The translations under genes and the position numbers were made by a program. The notes beneath the pieces were generated by a model. That model worked only from the letters and a program-made list of their open reading frames with translations, was not told where the DNA came from and did no database searches. DNA of 64,000 nucleotides, from assembly GCF_019511525.1 (NCBI RefSeq), contig NZ_JAEUAT010000004.1, positions 1 to 64,000 of the forward strand, read 5' to 3'. The stretch is from Rhizobium cauense (GTDB taxonomy: Bacteria > Pseudomonadota > Alphaproteobacteria > Rhizobiales > Rhizobiaceae). This document shows positions 9,301 to 17,146 of this stretch, piece after piece; position 1 is the first letter of the stretch, and every line of letters begins with the position of its first letter.

Positions 9301-9433
9301 TGGTCGGAAAATCGACTTGCGGCAGAGGGGCAACGGGCAGAAGCGGGTAGGCGACAACCCCGATCACAAGAAGTGCAGCCATAAGCAATGAAGTTGCGAT
9401 CGGCCGGTGAATGAACCACGTGGAGATAGACAT
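6323..9433 (-). CDS. RND-family efflux pump inner-membrane subunit (AcrB/MdtB-MdtC type)
   Basis: This 1036-residue transporter opens with the canonical STWFIHRPIATSLLMAALL segment and the PLPQVDFPTIQV motif of hydrophobe/amphiphile RND pumps. Two periplasmic porter regions and twelve membrane segments are evident, including the ATGFVVDDAIVMVENIHRH stretch whose charged residues relay protons. It exports drugs, bile-like or plant compounds by proton antiport through an outer-membrane channel. It resembles MdtB/MdtC more than AcrB. The ATG at 9433 is preceded by GGGGAG and lies 4 nt after the adaptor gene. No TolC-like channel gene is in the operon, so a separate one must be recruited. Confidence 0.95.
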   Translation of the reverse strand: MSISTWFIHRPIATSLLMAALLVIGVVAYPLLPVAPLPQVDFPTIQVSTQLPGADPKTMASSVTQPLERQFGQIPGVTQMTSTSTLGSSSITLQFDLSRNIDSAAQDVQTAINAAGGQLPTGLPSPPTYRKVNPADPPIMVLALTSDTLPLTQVDDYAESVLAQHISQINGVSQVLVFGQQKPSVRIQVDPRKIADIGLSLEDVRTAVTGITTDAPKGSVQGAERTFTIYDNDQLLDAAPWNDAIIAYRNGAPVRISDVGQAIDGPENTQLAAWANGKHAILLPIFKLPGANVINTVEQIKATLPQIQAIAPAAIHLSILSDRTVTIRASVLDVEKTLMITVVLVVMVIFLFLRNLWATVIPSVTLPLALLATLALMYVAGFSLDNLSLLGLSIATGFVVDDAIVMVENIHRHMEMGKSPTQAAIDGASEIGFTIISISISLVAVFIPLLLMGGIVGELFREFAITVTLTIGISALVSLTITPMMGARFLRDESASSHGALYMAFEHAFDLLLAGYHRTLDIALRHHRVTMLAFLASLAATGYLFINIPKGFFPTQDTGLITGILEASQDISFAEMSRHQIEAGDIIASDPGVATIGMAVGSGSGQTVNTGRMFITLKPLDERDASASEIINRLRPRLAKMEGAQVFLQPAQDINVGGRSSATQFQYTLQDGNTEELDDWADKLLAKFKTLPELADVATDQQNGGATVTLKIDRDGASRYGISPQTIDNTLYDAFGQRQVTQYFTDLNSYHVVLELAPQFQNSPLAINGIYIKSPLTGEEVPLNQLVTQTTEPTAVLAVNHQSQFPSVTLSFNLSKGVALSQAVAAITKAEIEMGKPATLIGSFQGNAQAYQSSLASEPLLVLAALAVIYLILGVLYESYVHPLTILSTLPSAGLGALAMLWLFGFDFTVIALIGVILLIGIVKKNGIMIVDFAIAAQRQDGLSPEAAIRQACLLRFRPIIMTTCAALLAGVPLMIGHGTGSELRQPLGYALVGGLLISQVMTLYTTPVVFLYLERLSELISRKRRSVTGAEAPAE

Positions 9434-9437
9434 CGTG

Positions 9438-10622
9438 CTACTCCCCGGATGTCGCAGTGGGTGAAGCCGGCTGCACGGACACACGCGTTCCCGCATCAAG
9501 GCGGTACTGACCCGCGGTCACAACCTGCTCGTTGCCGGTCAGGCCATTTGTTATGACGGCGCGCCCGTTTTCGATCGGTCCAACAGTCACCTTGCAGACC
9601 GTCGCGTTGCCTTTGGCGTCGATCGTATAGACGAAGAAGCCGTTGGCGCCCCGCTGCAGCGCTGACGACGGGATCGTGACAGCCTGATGCAGTGTCTTCT
9701 GTGTCACCCTCAGCAGCACCAGTTGCCCGGGCCAAAGGGCATCGTCCTGATTTTGGAACGTCGACTTGATCCGTACCGTGCCGCTGTTCTGATCAATGAC
9801 ATTGTTGATAACGGAAAGAACACCGGTTGCCAGCGAACGGGATTGATCCATCGAAAGTGCGGCAACCTCAACAGGACCGGATTTCATTGCGTCGCGGACA
9901 GCTCCGAGATCGTCCTCCCGAAGCGTGGACACGACAGTGATTGGCTGGATTTGCGTGATGGTAACGATAGGTGTCGTATCGGTCGTATGGACCTGATTTC
10001 CTGCATCGATTAGCCTGATTCCTGCGCGACCATCGATCGGTGACATGATCTCAGTGTAGGACAAAGAAACGTCGGCGGCCTCCTTGGCGGCCTGGTCTTG
10101 AGCCAATTGAGCAACAAGACTGGCTACCTGGCTCTGCTGCTGTTCCACTGTCTCCTGGGTTGTGATCTGCTGCTGGGCCAGCTTCTGGTCCTTCGAAAGC
10201 AAATACTGCGCATTCGCAAGATCGGCCTGGTCCTGTTTAATTTTAGCAGCTGCCTGATCTGAAGCGGCCTGATAGGGACGAGGATCGATGACGGCGAGAA
10301 GGTCTCCCTTCTTCACCGGGGCGCCTTCCTTGAAAAGGACGCTCTGGAGTTCACCGTCGACGCGGGTCGTAATGTTCACGGTGAAGTTTGCCTGCACCGT
10401 ACCGATTCCATCGAGATAGACCGGTACGTCTTCCAAAGTCGGCTTTGTGACCTGTACCGGTACTGTCTGGACGTCAGGCGCCGGTGCTGCCGCAGTCGGC
10501 TCGGTTCCGGCAACCCAAAACAGTGCTGCCGATACACACGCGGCCGCCAGCGTGATGATAGCGAATTGCGTCAGCGACCAACCATGCTTGCGAGGGGTCG
10601 GAATGGTGCGAATTGTTGTCAT
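9438..10622 (-). CDS. RND efflux periplasmic adaptor (MdtA/AcrA-like membrane fusion protein)
   Basis: The 394-residue protein has an N-terminal membrane anchor (TQFAIITLAAACVSAALFWVAG, about 19-40), then a lipoyl-type half motif, a long Gln-rich coiled-coil hairpin (about 120-180, with the QQQITTQETVEQQQSQ type of sequence), the second lipoyl half and beta-barrel domains. Such proteins bridge the inner-membrane RND subunit to a TolC-like channel. GGAG sits upstream of the start. It is located 30 nt after a 57-residue ORF and 4 nt before the pump gene, consistent with one operon. Confidence 0.93.
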   Translation of the reverse strand: MTTIRTIPTPRKHGWSLTQFAIITLAAACVSAALFWVAGTEPTAAAPAPDVQTVPVQVTKPTLEDVPVYLDGIGTVQANFTVNITTRVDGELQSVLFKEGAPVKKGDLLAVIDPRPYQAASDQAAAKIKQDQADLANAQYLLSKDQKLAQQQITTQETVEQQQSQVASLVAQLAQDQAAKEAADVSLSYTEIMSPIDGRAGIRLIDAGNQVHTTDTTPIVTITQIQPITVVSTLREDDLGAVRDAMKSGPVEVAALSMDQSRSLATGVLSVINNVIDQNSGTVRIKSTFQNQDDALWPGQLVLLRVTQKTLHQAVTIPSSALQRGANGFFVYTIDAKGNATVCKVTVGPIENGRAVITNGLTGNEQVVTAGQYRLDAGTRVSVQPASPTATSGE

Positions 10623-10652
10623 TGCCAGGCTCCGGACAATCCAGGGGCTGTG

Positions 10653-10826
10653 TCAGCGGTGACGGGAATCGTGGATGCGGACAGGCACATACCGCGGCTT
10701 GGCCCACAGCCAGTTGGAATGTTGGGCGCTCACCTCGATGGCGTCTTTGAATAGGAACGAGAGGAACTTGACGATGGCGTACAGCACGTGAGCCGGGACA
10801 GTCGGTCTGATTTTGAAGCGGAGCAT
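10653..10826 (-). CDS. 57-residue small protein leading the RND efflux operon
   Basis: I do not recognise this product. The frame begins at an ATG preceded by an excellent Shine-Dalgarno (AGGAGGG, 5 nt upstream) and encodes 57 residues starting MLRFKIRPTVPAHVLYAIVK. A hydrophobic or amphipathic stretch (AHVLYAIVKFLSFLFKDAI, about 12-30) is followed by a polar tail rich in His, Arg and Trp with WLWAKPRYVPVR. It lies 30 nt upstream of the adaptor gene and 58 nt downstream of a conserved 14-bp box, so it is probably the first gene of the operon. It could be a small membrane regulator of the pump, as AcrZ is for AcrB; that is speculation. Confidence 0.7.
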   Translation of the reverse strand: MLRFKIRPTVPAHVLYAIVKFLSFLFKDAIEVSAQHSNWLWAKPRYVPVRIHDSRHR

Positions 10827-11140
10827 AATGCCCTCCTGTCAAGTTGGTCATGACGAGAGGGTAGGGCCGAAGCGGCATCGACGCACCTATACGCAGGTCT
10901 AATCAGCTTCGCGAAAGGTATGAGTTTCCTGGCTTGTGACCCAATTCCTGAGGACACGTTCAACCATTTGCCAGGAGGTAATGACAACCGGAAAGGTTTG
11001 GATTGTGGTCTGGACGTCCGACAACGGTGCTTGTTGGCCATCGCCTGAACGCGGTTGATGTCACCTGACGGAAGACCGTGCACCGATGACCATTCGACCC
11101 GCTCAGAGGGGGCGATTGGTTTATGAGAATGCTCGGGAGG
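10827..11140. other. Intergenic region upstream of the RND operon
   Basis: It contains box 1 and presumably the RND operon promoter. A 25-codon frame starts at the ATG at 10981 directly after AGGAGG, but the spacing is only 2 nt and the peptide has no relatives I recognise, so it is not annotated. Nothing else was found. Confidence 0.5.
10885..10898 (-). promoter_or_regulatory. Box 1: ACCTGCGTATAGGT, upstream of the RND operon
   Basis: A near-palindromic 14-bp element matching the recurring ACCTAYGTATAGGT pattern lies 58 nt before the start of the 57-residue ORF. It is probably the operator of the FixJ-like regulator encoded at 11989-12645. The assignment is based on recurrence upstream of several units in this window. 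Confidence 0.6.
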
Positions 11141-11353
11141 CTAGTTGTCGGAGAAGGAGTTGTCGATCGATCTGCGCAACGACTCCAGCCGCTTGTCGAA
11201 GGTGGCAACGTCGGTCGGCTGAACAGGTTCGCAGCGTCGAAGCTCGCACCGAAACGTGTATGATCGGCGCGACAGGTGATTAAGGAGGCTGACGCTCAGC
11301 GACAGCTTTCCGTCGGTCTCAGACAGGTGGGTGTTCGTGAATGAAAACATCAT
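11141..11353 (-). CDS. 70-residue hypothetical protein downstream of the two-component genes
   Basis: I do not recognise this protein. The start at 11353 is one of two adjacent ATGs preceded by AAGGAGA, a strong ribosome-binding site, which supports a real small gene. The product has a beta-rich N-terminal half (MMFSFTNTHLSETDGKLSLS), two cysteines near the middle (RCELRRCEP) and a basic/acidic C-terminal helix ending in FSDN. No signal peptide or membrane segment is visible. It lies 198 nt beyond the lone receiver gene on the same strand and may share its transcript. Confidence 0.6.
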   Translation of the reverse strand: MMFSFTNTHLSETDGKLSLSVSLLNHLSRRSYTFRCELRRCEPVQPTDVATFDKRLESLRRSIDNSFSDN

Positions 11354-11551
11354 CTTGTCTCCTTGTGCTGGTCTGCCCGGGACAAGCCCGAAACAGGCGA
11401 CGTGAAGCCACGTGCCCAGACGGCCTGTCTGGGCAGTTATCTGCAAACACCGGCGTGGTGATGCACTCCTCAGCGCCAGTCTCAAGGGACCGCCGTTACC
11501 GCGTGTTGAAACTTCGGGCGTAACCCTTGCGTTTTAACGGGGCTTTTGGTC

Positions 11552-11920
11552 TCAGGCCGCGAGCGCGGACTCCAGGCAACCGATCAGCTTTTCGATATCG
11601 ACCGGCTTTCCCAGAAACGCGAACGCGCCACCGTTCATTGCCGTGTTGCGCGTCCGCTCATCCTTGTACGAGGTGACAAAGATCATCGGGGGACGCTCGG
11701 AGTGCTTGTTCAACTCGGCCTGCAGTTCAATCCCGCTCAGGCCGGGCATCTTGACGTCGACGAGCATGCAATCGATTGCAGATCGCGGCTCGAATGCTAG
11801 GAATTCTTCCGCCGAGGCGAACAAACGGCACTCGTAACCGAAGGACTTGACGAGATCATCCATAGCTTCACGGATGGCCTGATCGTCATCGACAACGGCT
11901 ATGGTAGGTACTGGGGGCAA
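11552..11920 (-). CDS. Single-domain response regulator (lone receiver)
   Basis: The 122-residue protein is a bare CheY-like receiver: acidic pocket DDD at 11-13, phosphoacceptor Asp55 (MLVDVKMPG), a Thr/Ser switch in VTSYKD and Lys in LGKPVD. There is no output domain. The start codon appears to be TTG at 11920, since no ATG precedes the receiver core; AAAGG lies upstream. It is downstream of a kinase/FixJ-like pair on the same strand and, as in other FixLJ-type clusters, may compete for phosphate or act as a phosphate sink or relay. Partner choice is inference. Confidence 0.9.
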   Translation of the reverse strand: MPPVPTIAVVDDDQAIREAMDDLVKSFGYECRLFASAEEFLAFEPRSAIDCMLVDVKMPGLSGIELQAELNKHSERPPMIFVTSYKDERTRNTAMNGGAFAFLGKPVDIEKLIGCLESALAA

Positions 11921-11988
11921 TGAACCGACCTTTTCTTGCTTTTTGGTAGTTCCAGTTATGCGCTCGTGCCCGATTCAAAGATACCATA

Positions 11989-12645
11989 CTAAGATACAGG
12001 TGGTCGTACCTCTTCGCCCAGCATTTCGGTCTTCCTCACCAGTTCGGCAACCGAACGGACGTCCATTTTCCGCATTACGTTGCCTCGGTGCAATTTTACG
12101 GTGACTTCGCTGATGCCGAGCGCATAGGCGATCTGCTTGTTCATCAATCCCTTGACGACGGCTTGCATGACTTCGCGCTCGCGCGGGGTTAGGCTTTCCG
12201 CGAGGGAGGCAACCGCTTCGCTTTGAGCATTTTGGCGCCGGCGGGCGGAATCGCGTTCCATCGCCGTCGCAACTGCGTCAAGAATGTCCTGATCCTTGAA
12301 TGGTTTGGTCAGAAAGTCGACGGCACCAGCCTTCATTGCCTTCACGCTCATTGGAATGTCGCCAAAGCCGGTCATGAAGATGATAGGCATCTTGTTGCCA
12401 ATACGCTCCAACTGTGTCTGGAAATCCAGGCCGCTAACGCCAGGCAAGCGGACGTCGAGGAGAATGCAGCCTGGACGGTTGAAGTTCGCCATCTCCAGGA
12501 AATTCGCTGCGCTTTCGAATGCCTCTGCATCGAATTTCATCGATCGGAAAAGGTCCGTCAGAGCCTCGCGCATCGACTGGTCATCATCGACAATGAAAAT
12601 GACAGGTCCAAGCGGTTCGTTTCGGCGCTCGCGTTTATCAGGCAT
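11989..12645 (-). CDS. FixJ/TodT-family response regulator (receiver + LuxR HTH)
   Basis: This 218-residue transcription factor has a receiver with DDD at 20-22, Asp64 as phosphoacceptor (ILLDVRLPG), and Lys in FLTKPF, followed by a LuxR/NarL-type helix-turn-helix at about 150-212 (LTPREREVMQAV, NKQIAYALGISEVTVKLHR). GGAGATGGAAC precedes the ATG, which overlaps the end of the kinase gene by 8 nt, so the two proteins form a cognate pair. It is the best candidate for the factor binding the 14-bp boxes spread over 10.9-25.2 kb, one of which lies in its own operon promoter. FixJ-type sites also feature GTA half-sites, which is compatible. Confidence 0.93.
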   Translation of the reverse strand: MPDKRERRNEPLGPVIFIVDDDQSMREALTDLFRSMKFDAEAFESAANFLEMANFNRPGCILLDVRLPGVSGLDFQTQLERIGNKMPIIFMTGFGDIPMSVKAMKAGAVDFLTKPFKDQDILDAVATAMERDSARRRQNAQSEAVASLAESLTPREREVMQAVVKGLMNKQIAYALGISEVTVKLHRGNVMRKMDVRSVAELVRKTEMLGEEVRPPVS

Positions 12646-14218
12646 GTTCCATCTCCGGCTTGATCAGCAGGTACATTTCAAAGATCGCCCCACCTTCACG
12701 ATGATTGCTTCCCTCCAATCTGCCGCCGCGTGCTTCCAGAGTGCTGCGGCAGATAGAAAGCCCCATGCCCATGCCGGTCGCCTTCGTCGTAAAGAAAGGC
12801 GAAAACAGTTTGTCTTTCACACCTTCGGCGATTCCAGGGCCGGTGTCACGAACTGCGATGCGGACATGCTCGATGTCAGGCCGCTCTGCTGCAATCTTGA
12901 TGGTTCGCTTGGGGCTCTTGTTCTCGTCCATCGCCTGAATAGCGTTCGTGATCAGGTTGATGAGGACCTGCTGCAACTCGATCTTGACCGCTGCGACCGC
13001 TGGCAGCTGAGGGGAGCGATCAACGAGTACGGTTGTTCCGCTCCGCTGCAGTTCATGCTCCATCAGCGCCATCGTCTCGTCGATGAGGCTTTCCAGGCTG
13101 ATGGTCTCAAGCGTGTTGCTTGAAGGGGACAGGAGATTGCGCGTGTTCTGAATGATCTCGCTTGCACGCTGACTATCGCGGATCATGCGCTCGGCGGAAC
13201 GGCGCACTGCAGCAAGATCCGGCGGGTCACGGTCGAGCCATCTCAGCAGGGTCTGCGAGTTGACGACGATAGCACCAAGCGGCTGGTTGAGCTCATGGGC
13301 AAGCGATGCCGACATCGCACCGACCGTTGCGGCCTTCGATGCCTTTGTCAGTTCGGCTTGTGCTTCGGCAAGCGCCTTTAAAGCCATTTCGCGCTGGGTT
13401 ACGTCGACCATGCTCACGACCACGCGATTGAAAGCGGCCGGATCTTCCGGGAAGCTGATGCTAAGCAGTACGAGCTTGTTTTCACCAGCCTCGGTCCTGA
13501 CCTCGACCTTGTCTTCAAATATCCTGTCGCCATCCAAGAGAGCCTGCAAGACATCAACAAAACTTGCCTTGCCGGGGACGATCGAGCGCCTGAGTGCGTC
13601 GGGTGTCGAAGACTGTGTCCCCATCAACTCGCGCGCAGCTTCATTTGCAGCCACGACGTCGATCAGGCCGACGCAGTGATCGACGAAGGCTGGATTGGCA
13701 TGTGCGTGCGCCCGGATGTCAGTCACCCCCTGCGCCTTGATATTCATCAAATAGTTGCGCAGCCTGGAATAATCACGTTCCCAGAGTGCCACGCGGGTTC
13801 GATCGAAGATCGAGCGGTACCTGGCCTCGCTCTCCTTCAGGGCGGAGTTGATGGCAAGCGTCGTAAGGCGCGCTGTTTCTGTCTTCAAAAGCAGGATGGT
13901 AGTGACGAACAACGCTGCAAGGGAGACGATCAGGCGGATTGTTGATTGCAGGTCGGCGTCGTCGCTATGCGTCATGGCATAGGAGAGCAGGGTGAGGCCG
14001 GCGCAGACGGCTGCTGTGATCAGGAGCCCTAGCCGCGTTGTTGCCTGGGCTGCGATAATCATGACAACGACATAGAGAACCGCGATGGCACCCTCGATGT
14101 CGGTATAGGTATCCACATAGAAGACGGCTGCTGCGAGCGCAATGGCGATCAGGCCGAAGGCCACGCTGTGACCCCACTCCGTATCGTGAGGCCGAATTAA
14201 AGTTGTCGCTATAGACAT
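12638..14218 (-). CDS. Membrane-bound PAS sensor histidine kinase (FixL/TodS-like)
   Basis: The 526-residue kinase begins with about five hydrophobic segments (roughly 17-112), followed by a PAS-like region (about 132-275), a short coiled coil, a HisKA domain with His308 in the SLAHELNQPLGA box, and an HATPase domain with conserved N (NLITNAIQAM), G1 (DTGPGI) and G2 (GMGMGLSI) boxes. The signal sensed is unknown; no haem-binding FixL signature could be assigned. GGGGGAA precedes the start. The gene overlaps the FixJ-like regulator and has box 2 upstream, suggesting autoregulation. Given the neighbouring genes, acid, formate or redox stress are plausible cues. Confidence 0.92.
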   Translation of the reverse strand: MSIATTLIRPHDTEWGHSVAFGLIAIALAAAVFYVDTYTDIEGAIAVLYVVVMIIAAQATTRLGLLITAAVCAGLTLLSYAMTHSDDADLQSTIRLIVSLAALFVTTILLLKTETARLTTLAINSALKESEARYRSIFDRTRVALWERDYSRLRNYLMNIKAQGVTDIRAHAHANPAFVDHCVGLIDVVAANEAARELMGTQSSTPDALRRSIVPGKASFVDVLQALLDGDRIFEDKVEVRTEAGENKLVLLSISFPEDPAAFNRVVVSMVDVTQREMALKALAEAQAELTKASKAATVGAMSASLAHELNQPLGAIVVNSQTLLRWLDRDPPDLAAVRRSAERMIRDSQRASEIIQNTRNLLSPSSNTLETISLESLIDETMALMEHELQRSGTTVLVDRSPQLPAVAAVKIELQQVLINLITNAIQAMDENKSPKRTIKIAAERPDIEHVRIAVRDTGPGIAEGVKDKLFSPFFTTKATGMGMGLSICRSTLEARGGRLEGSNHREGGAIFEMYLLIKPEMEHA

Positions 14219-14270
14219 TGTTCCCCCAGTCTATTTGGTCGCGAGCATACCCTGTTTCGGGACGGGTCTA

Positions 14271-14284
14271 ACCTATACATAGGT
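14271..14284 (-). promoter_or_regulatory. Box 2: ACCTATGTATAGGT, upstream of the two-component operon
   Basis: This is the most symmetrical copy of the recurring box (ACCTAT/ATAGGT arms) and lies 52 nt before the kinase start codon. It suggests autoregulation of the two-component system. The strand is assigned by the gene it precedes. Confidence 0.65.
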
Positions 14285-14383
14285 GTGGTCTGCCATATCG
14301 ATGCAACTGTATCCTGGGCGCTCTTTTGCCGCTGGCAATTGCACTGCGGTTTCAAGGATCGTGCCCACACCGCTGCGAGCCGG

Positions 14384-15994
14384 TCAAGCCGCCTTCTCCT
14401 CTACGGTCTTTCGTGCCCCGCGTTGAAAATCGGGATGCAATGGGCCAAATGGCATGGCTCCCATGAATGCGACCAGCAGCAGGCCGGCAATTGCAAACCA
14501 AAACGACAACACGAAACCATCCGCATAGGCGAGGACGTAGGCTTGTGTGCGGACCTCGGTCGCGATTGCCGATAGGGCTTCCAGGCCTCCTCGAGCAGAG
14601 GTGCCAAACAGTGTTTCCAGCTTGCTGATCGTACCATGGAGATCGCGCGACGAGGCCGCAATCGGACCGCCTAGGATGTTGGAGTGAAATTGCTCGCGTT
14701 GCCGCAGCCATGTGTTCAGTATGCTGACAGCCAGTTCGGCACTCCCGAGCCGTATGACCTGGATGTAGGCGGAAGCAGCCGTTGAACGCTTCGGATCGGT
14801 GTTGGCAAGCAGATAGACGACCGTCGAAAAGAACGTGAATGACTGGCCGGCGGTAAACAGGAGAACGACGGGGAGAAAGTTCCACGGTGACCATTCAATC
14901 GTCAACCTTGAGCCCAGAAGGGCTCCGATTGCCATCGCCACGAGACCGAGGAGGATGCCCACCCTGGAATCCACCCGGCGCTGCAAGTGCACAGCCAGAG
15001 TGATGAAGGCGAAAACGGGAATAACTGCTCCCACAACGTAGAGTTCTGCGATCGAGATTGGCCTCAGCCCGACAACGTTCTGAAGAAAGGACGGGATGAC
15101 GATCGATCCGCCCGAGCTCGAAAATGTGAAGGCAACGATGATGGCATAGCCGATTCCAATGTTACGCGACAGGATGACGCTGGCGTGAGCCCACGGAGAC
15201 TTCACCAGGTTCTCATTGATGAAGAATCCGATGGCAAGGATGGCACCACCGATAAAAAGCGATGTGACGATGCCCGACTGAAACCAATTGAGCCGGTTTC
15301 CCTGGTCAAGCGCGACGTAGAGCATCGTCATTGAGGAACCAAGAAGCAGCATTCCGCCCCAATCGGCCGTTGCAAGCAGACTGACATTGATCTCTTCCTT
15401 CGGGGCCGCAATGATGAGCAACAGCGCGATGAGCGGCGCTACGATCACGTCCTGCCAGTACATCCATTGCCAGCCAAGGTAATCGCCATACACGCCGACG
15501 AGAACGAAGCCGAGATTTTGCGAAAGAGGAAGCCGAAGCGCGTAGATCGCTATTCCGACCAGCCAGTACTTCATGTCGAGATTGCGGAAGATCACCATGA
15601 TGGTGGCGGGAATGAAGAAGCCCAGCAAGAGCGCTCGTACGGCATGAAGCGCAAACAGTGCCGAACCGTCATGCACCAAGGGGATCGAAAACGAGATGCA
15701 GGCGTAGATGAGAGTTGAAGGGATCATCACCCGGCGCACGCCAAATACCGTGGCGAGCCATGCCACCGCCGATGAGATGAGGATTTGCGGTGCGTTGGCA
15801 ATGGTGCTCAGCCAGGACGCCTCGTCGACCCCCAATGAGTAGGCGCCTCGAAGGTCTGGAAGGCCGACGGTAAACACCCTCGTGTCGAAACCAACCACGA
15901 AGGACGCGAGCAAAAGGGCAGCGACAATGAGATGTGGGCGGCTGGCAGTGGTGCCGCTTGTCACCGGACCGAAGGCGCTCGGCGCGAGGCTCAT
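14384..15994 (-). CDS. emrB: EmrB/QacA-type MFS multidrug transporter (DHA2 family)
   Basis: The 536-residue protein is strongly hydrophobic with about 14 predicted membrane segments and a central GGSIVIPSFLQN-type stretch, as in DHA2 drug:proton antiporters. The N-terminal part includes FDTRVFTVGLPDLRG and WLSTIANAPQ motifs of EmrB. Together with EmrA and an outer-membrane channel it would export amphiphilic compounds from the cytoplasm. Its ATG overlaps the EmrA stop (ATGA), showing translational coupling. In E. coli the paralogue pair EmrKY is controlled by EvgA, which parallels the situation here. Confidence 0.92.
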   Translation of the reverse strand: MSLAPSAFGPVTSGTTASRPHLIVAALLLASFVVGFDTRVFTVGLPDLRGAYSLGVDEASWLSTIANAPQILISSAVAWLATVFGVRRVMIPSTLIYACISFSIPLVHDGSALFALHAVRALLLGFFIPATIMVIFRNLDMKYWLVGIAIYALRLPLSQNLGFVLVGVYGDYLGWQWMYWQDVIVAPLIALLLIIAAPKEEINVSLLATADWGGMLLLGSSMTMLYVALDQGNRLNWFQSGIVTSLFIGGAILAIGFFINENLVKSPWAHASVILSRNIGIGYAIIVAFTFSSSGGSIVIPSFLQNVVGLRPISIAELYVVGAVIPVFAFITLAVHLQRRVDSRVGILLGLVAMAIGALLGSRLTIEWSPWNFLPVVLLFTAGQSFTFFSTVVYLLANTDPKRSTAASAYIQVIRLGSAELAVSILNTWLRQREQFHSNILGGPIAASSRDLHGTISKLETLFGTSARGGLEALSAIATEVRTQAYVLAYADGFVLSFWFAIAGLLLVAFMGAMPFGPLHPDFQRGARKTVEEKAA

Positions 15995-17139
15995 GGCTTC
16001 GTCTCTACCGCTGTATCGACGTCAACGATCGCCGACATCCCGGGCCTGAGCCTATCGATCAACGGCTGGCCCGGGTCGAGGTCAATCCTGACCGGAATGC
16101 GCTGTACAACCTTGGTGTAGTTACCGGTCGCGTTGTCGGGCGGAAGGAGTGCGAAGATGGAACCACTTGCTGGCGACAGCCTGGAAACCTTGCCGCTGAG
16201 CGTCTGGCCAGGAAATGTGTCTATCGAAATCCTTGCCGAGCGTCCGGGCGTCATATGAGCCAGCTGTGTTTCCTTGAAGTTTGCCGTGACATAGACGTTC
16301 GGAAGCGGGACTTCCGAATTGACGCTGGTGCCCGCTGCAACGAAATCGCCTTCGTGGACTAGTTTGCGCCCAAGGATGCCGTCAAAGGGCGCATATATGC
16401 TCGTATAGCCTTGATGAATGAGCGCGGTGTCGAGATTCCCCTGTGCGGCGCCAACCTGAGCGTGCAGCAGGGGTTCTTGTCCATCAAGTACCTTGAGCTG
16501 GGCCTTTTGCTGATCGATCGCAGCCGCGGTGGATTTCACGGCGGCCTGGGCCTGTAGATAAGCCGCTTGTGCCTGTTGCAGTTGTTGCTGCGACGTGGCA
16601 TCCCCTAGACTGGTCTGCCGGTGGAACTCAAGTTCTGTCTGCGTCTGGGCGGCGAGCGCCGACGCGTTTTGCGCTTCGGCGGCCTCAATGACTGCCTTCT
16701 GCAATTCGATCTGGTTGGCAAGGTTTGCAAGTGAGGCATTGGCGGACGAAAGGTTTGCCCTTGCGACCTCGACGGCGGCATCAAATTCGCGGGGATCGAT
16801 CTGCGCGAGCAACTGGCCCTTCATTACCCGCTGATAGTCGCCAACGGGCACGCTCTTTATCGTGCCGCTCACTTGCGAGCTGAGTGTGGAAACATCGGCA
16901 TTGACGACGGCGTCATCGGTCGATTGCCTGGCTGCGCCCGCCACCCATTGGTTCCAGTCGGCCATGACGAGGGCAACGCTACCACCGACGACGGTTACCG
17001 CAAGAAGGGGAATGGCGAGGCGCTTCATTGTCGCGGTGGTCGTCGAGGGTTGTGGGTTCGCACTGGGGGCCTCTTCAACTGGTGCTCGACTGGACGGCGG
17101 CGACGGGCTGAGACTTGTAAGAGCGAGTTGGTCGGCCAT
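15991..17139 (-). CDS. emrA: EmrA/HlyD-type membrane fusion protein
   Basis: This 382-residue adaptor has a Pro/Ser-rich cytoplasmic N terminus (about 1-37), one membrane anchor (RLAIPLLAVTVVGGSVALVM, about 40-59), the Thr/Asp TDDAVVNAD motif typical of EmrA, a long alpha-helical hairpin (about 115-215) and C-terminal barrel. It couples EmrB to a TolC-like channel. The ATG at 17139, preceded by AGGAAG, is 7 nt after the focA stop, while the longer frame would overlap focA. The focA-emrA-emrB order on one strand implies a common transcript from the promoter with box 3. Confidence 0.92.
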   Translation of the reverse strand: MADQLALTSLSPSPPSSRAPVEEAPSANPQPSTTTATMKRLAIPLLAVTVVGGSVALVMADWNQWVAGAARQSTDDAVVNADVSTLSSQVSGTIKSVPVGDYQRVMKGQLLAQIDPREFDAAVEVARANLSSANASLANLANQIELQKAVIEAAEAQNASALAAQTQTELEFHRQTSLGDATSQQQLQQAQAAYLQAQAAVKSTAAAIDQQKAQLKVLDGQEPLLHAQVGAAQGNLDTALIHQGYTSIYAPFDGILGRKLVHEGDFVAAGTSVNSEVPLPNVYVTANFKETQLAHMTPGRSARISIDTFPGQTLSGKVSRLSPASGSIFALLPPDNATGNYTKVVQRIPVRIDLDPGQPLIDRLRPGMSAIVDVDTAVETKP

Positions 17140-17146
17140 GGCGGGT

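Noticed and set aside
10981..11058. 25-codon frame after AGGAGG, rich in tryptophan
   Set aside because: Only 2 nt separate the AGGAGG from the ATG, the peptide is short and there is no supporting context.
11980..12001. Box-like ATACTAAGATACAGGT upstream of the lone receiver gene
   Set aside because: The core spacing differs from the other boxes, and the symmetric arms are not preserved.
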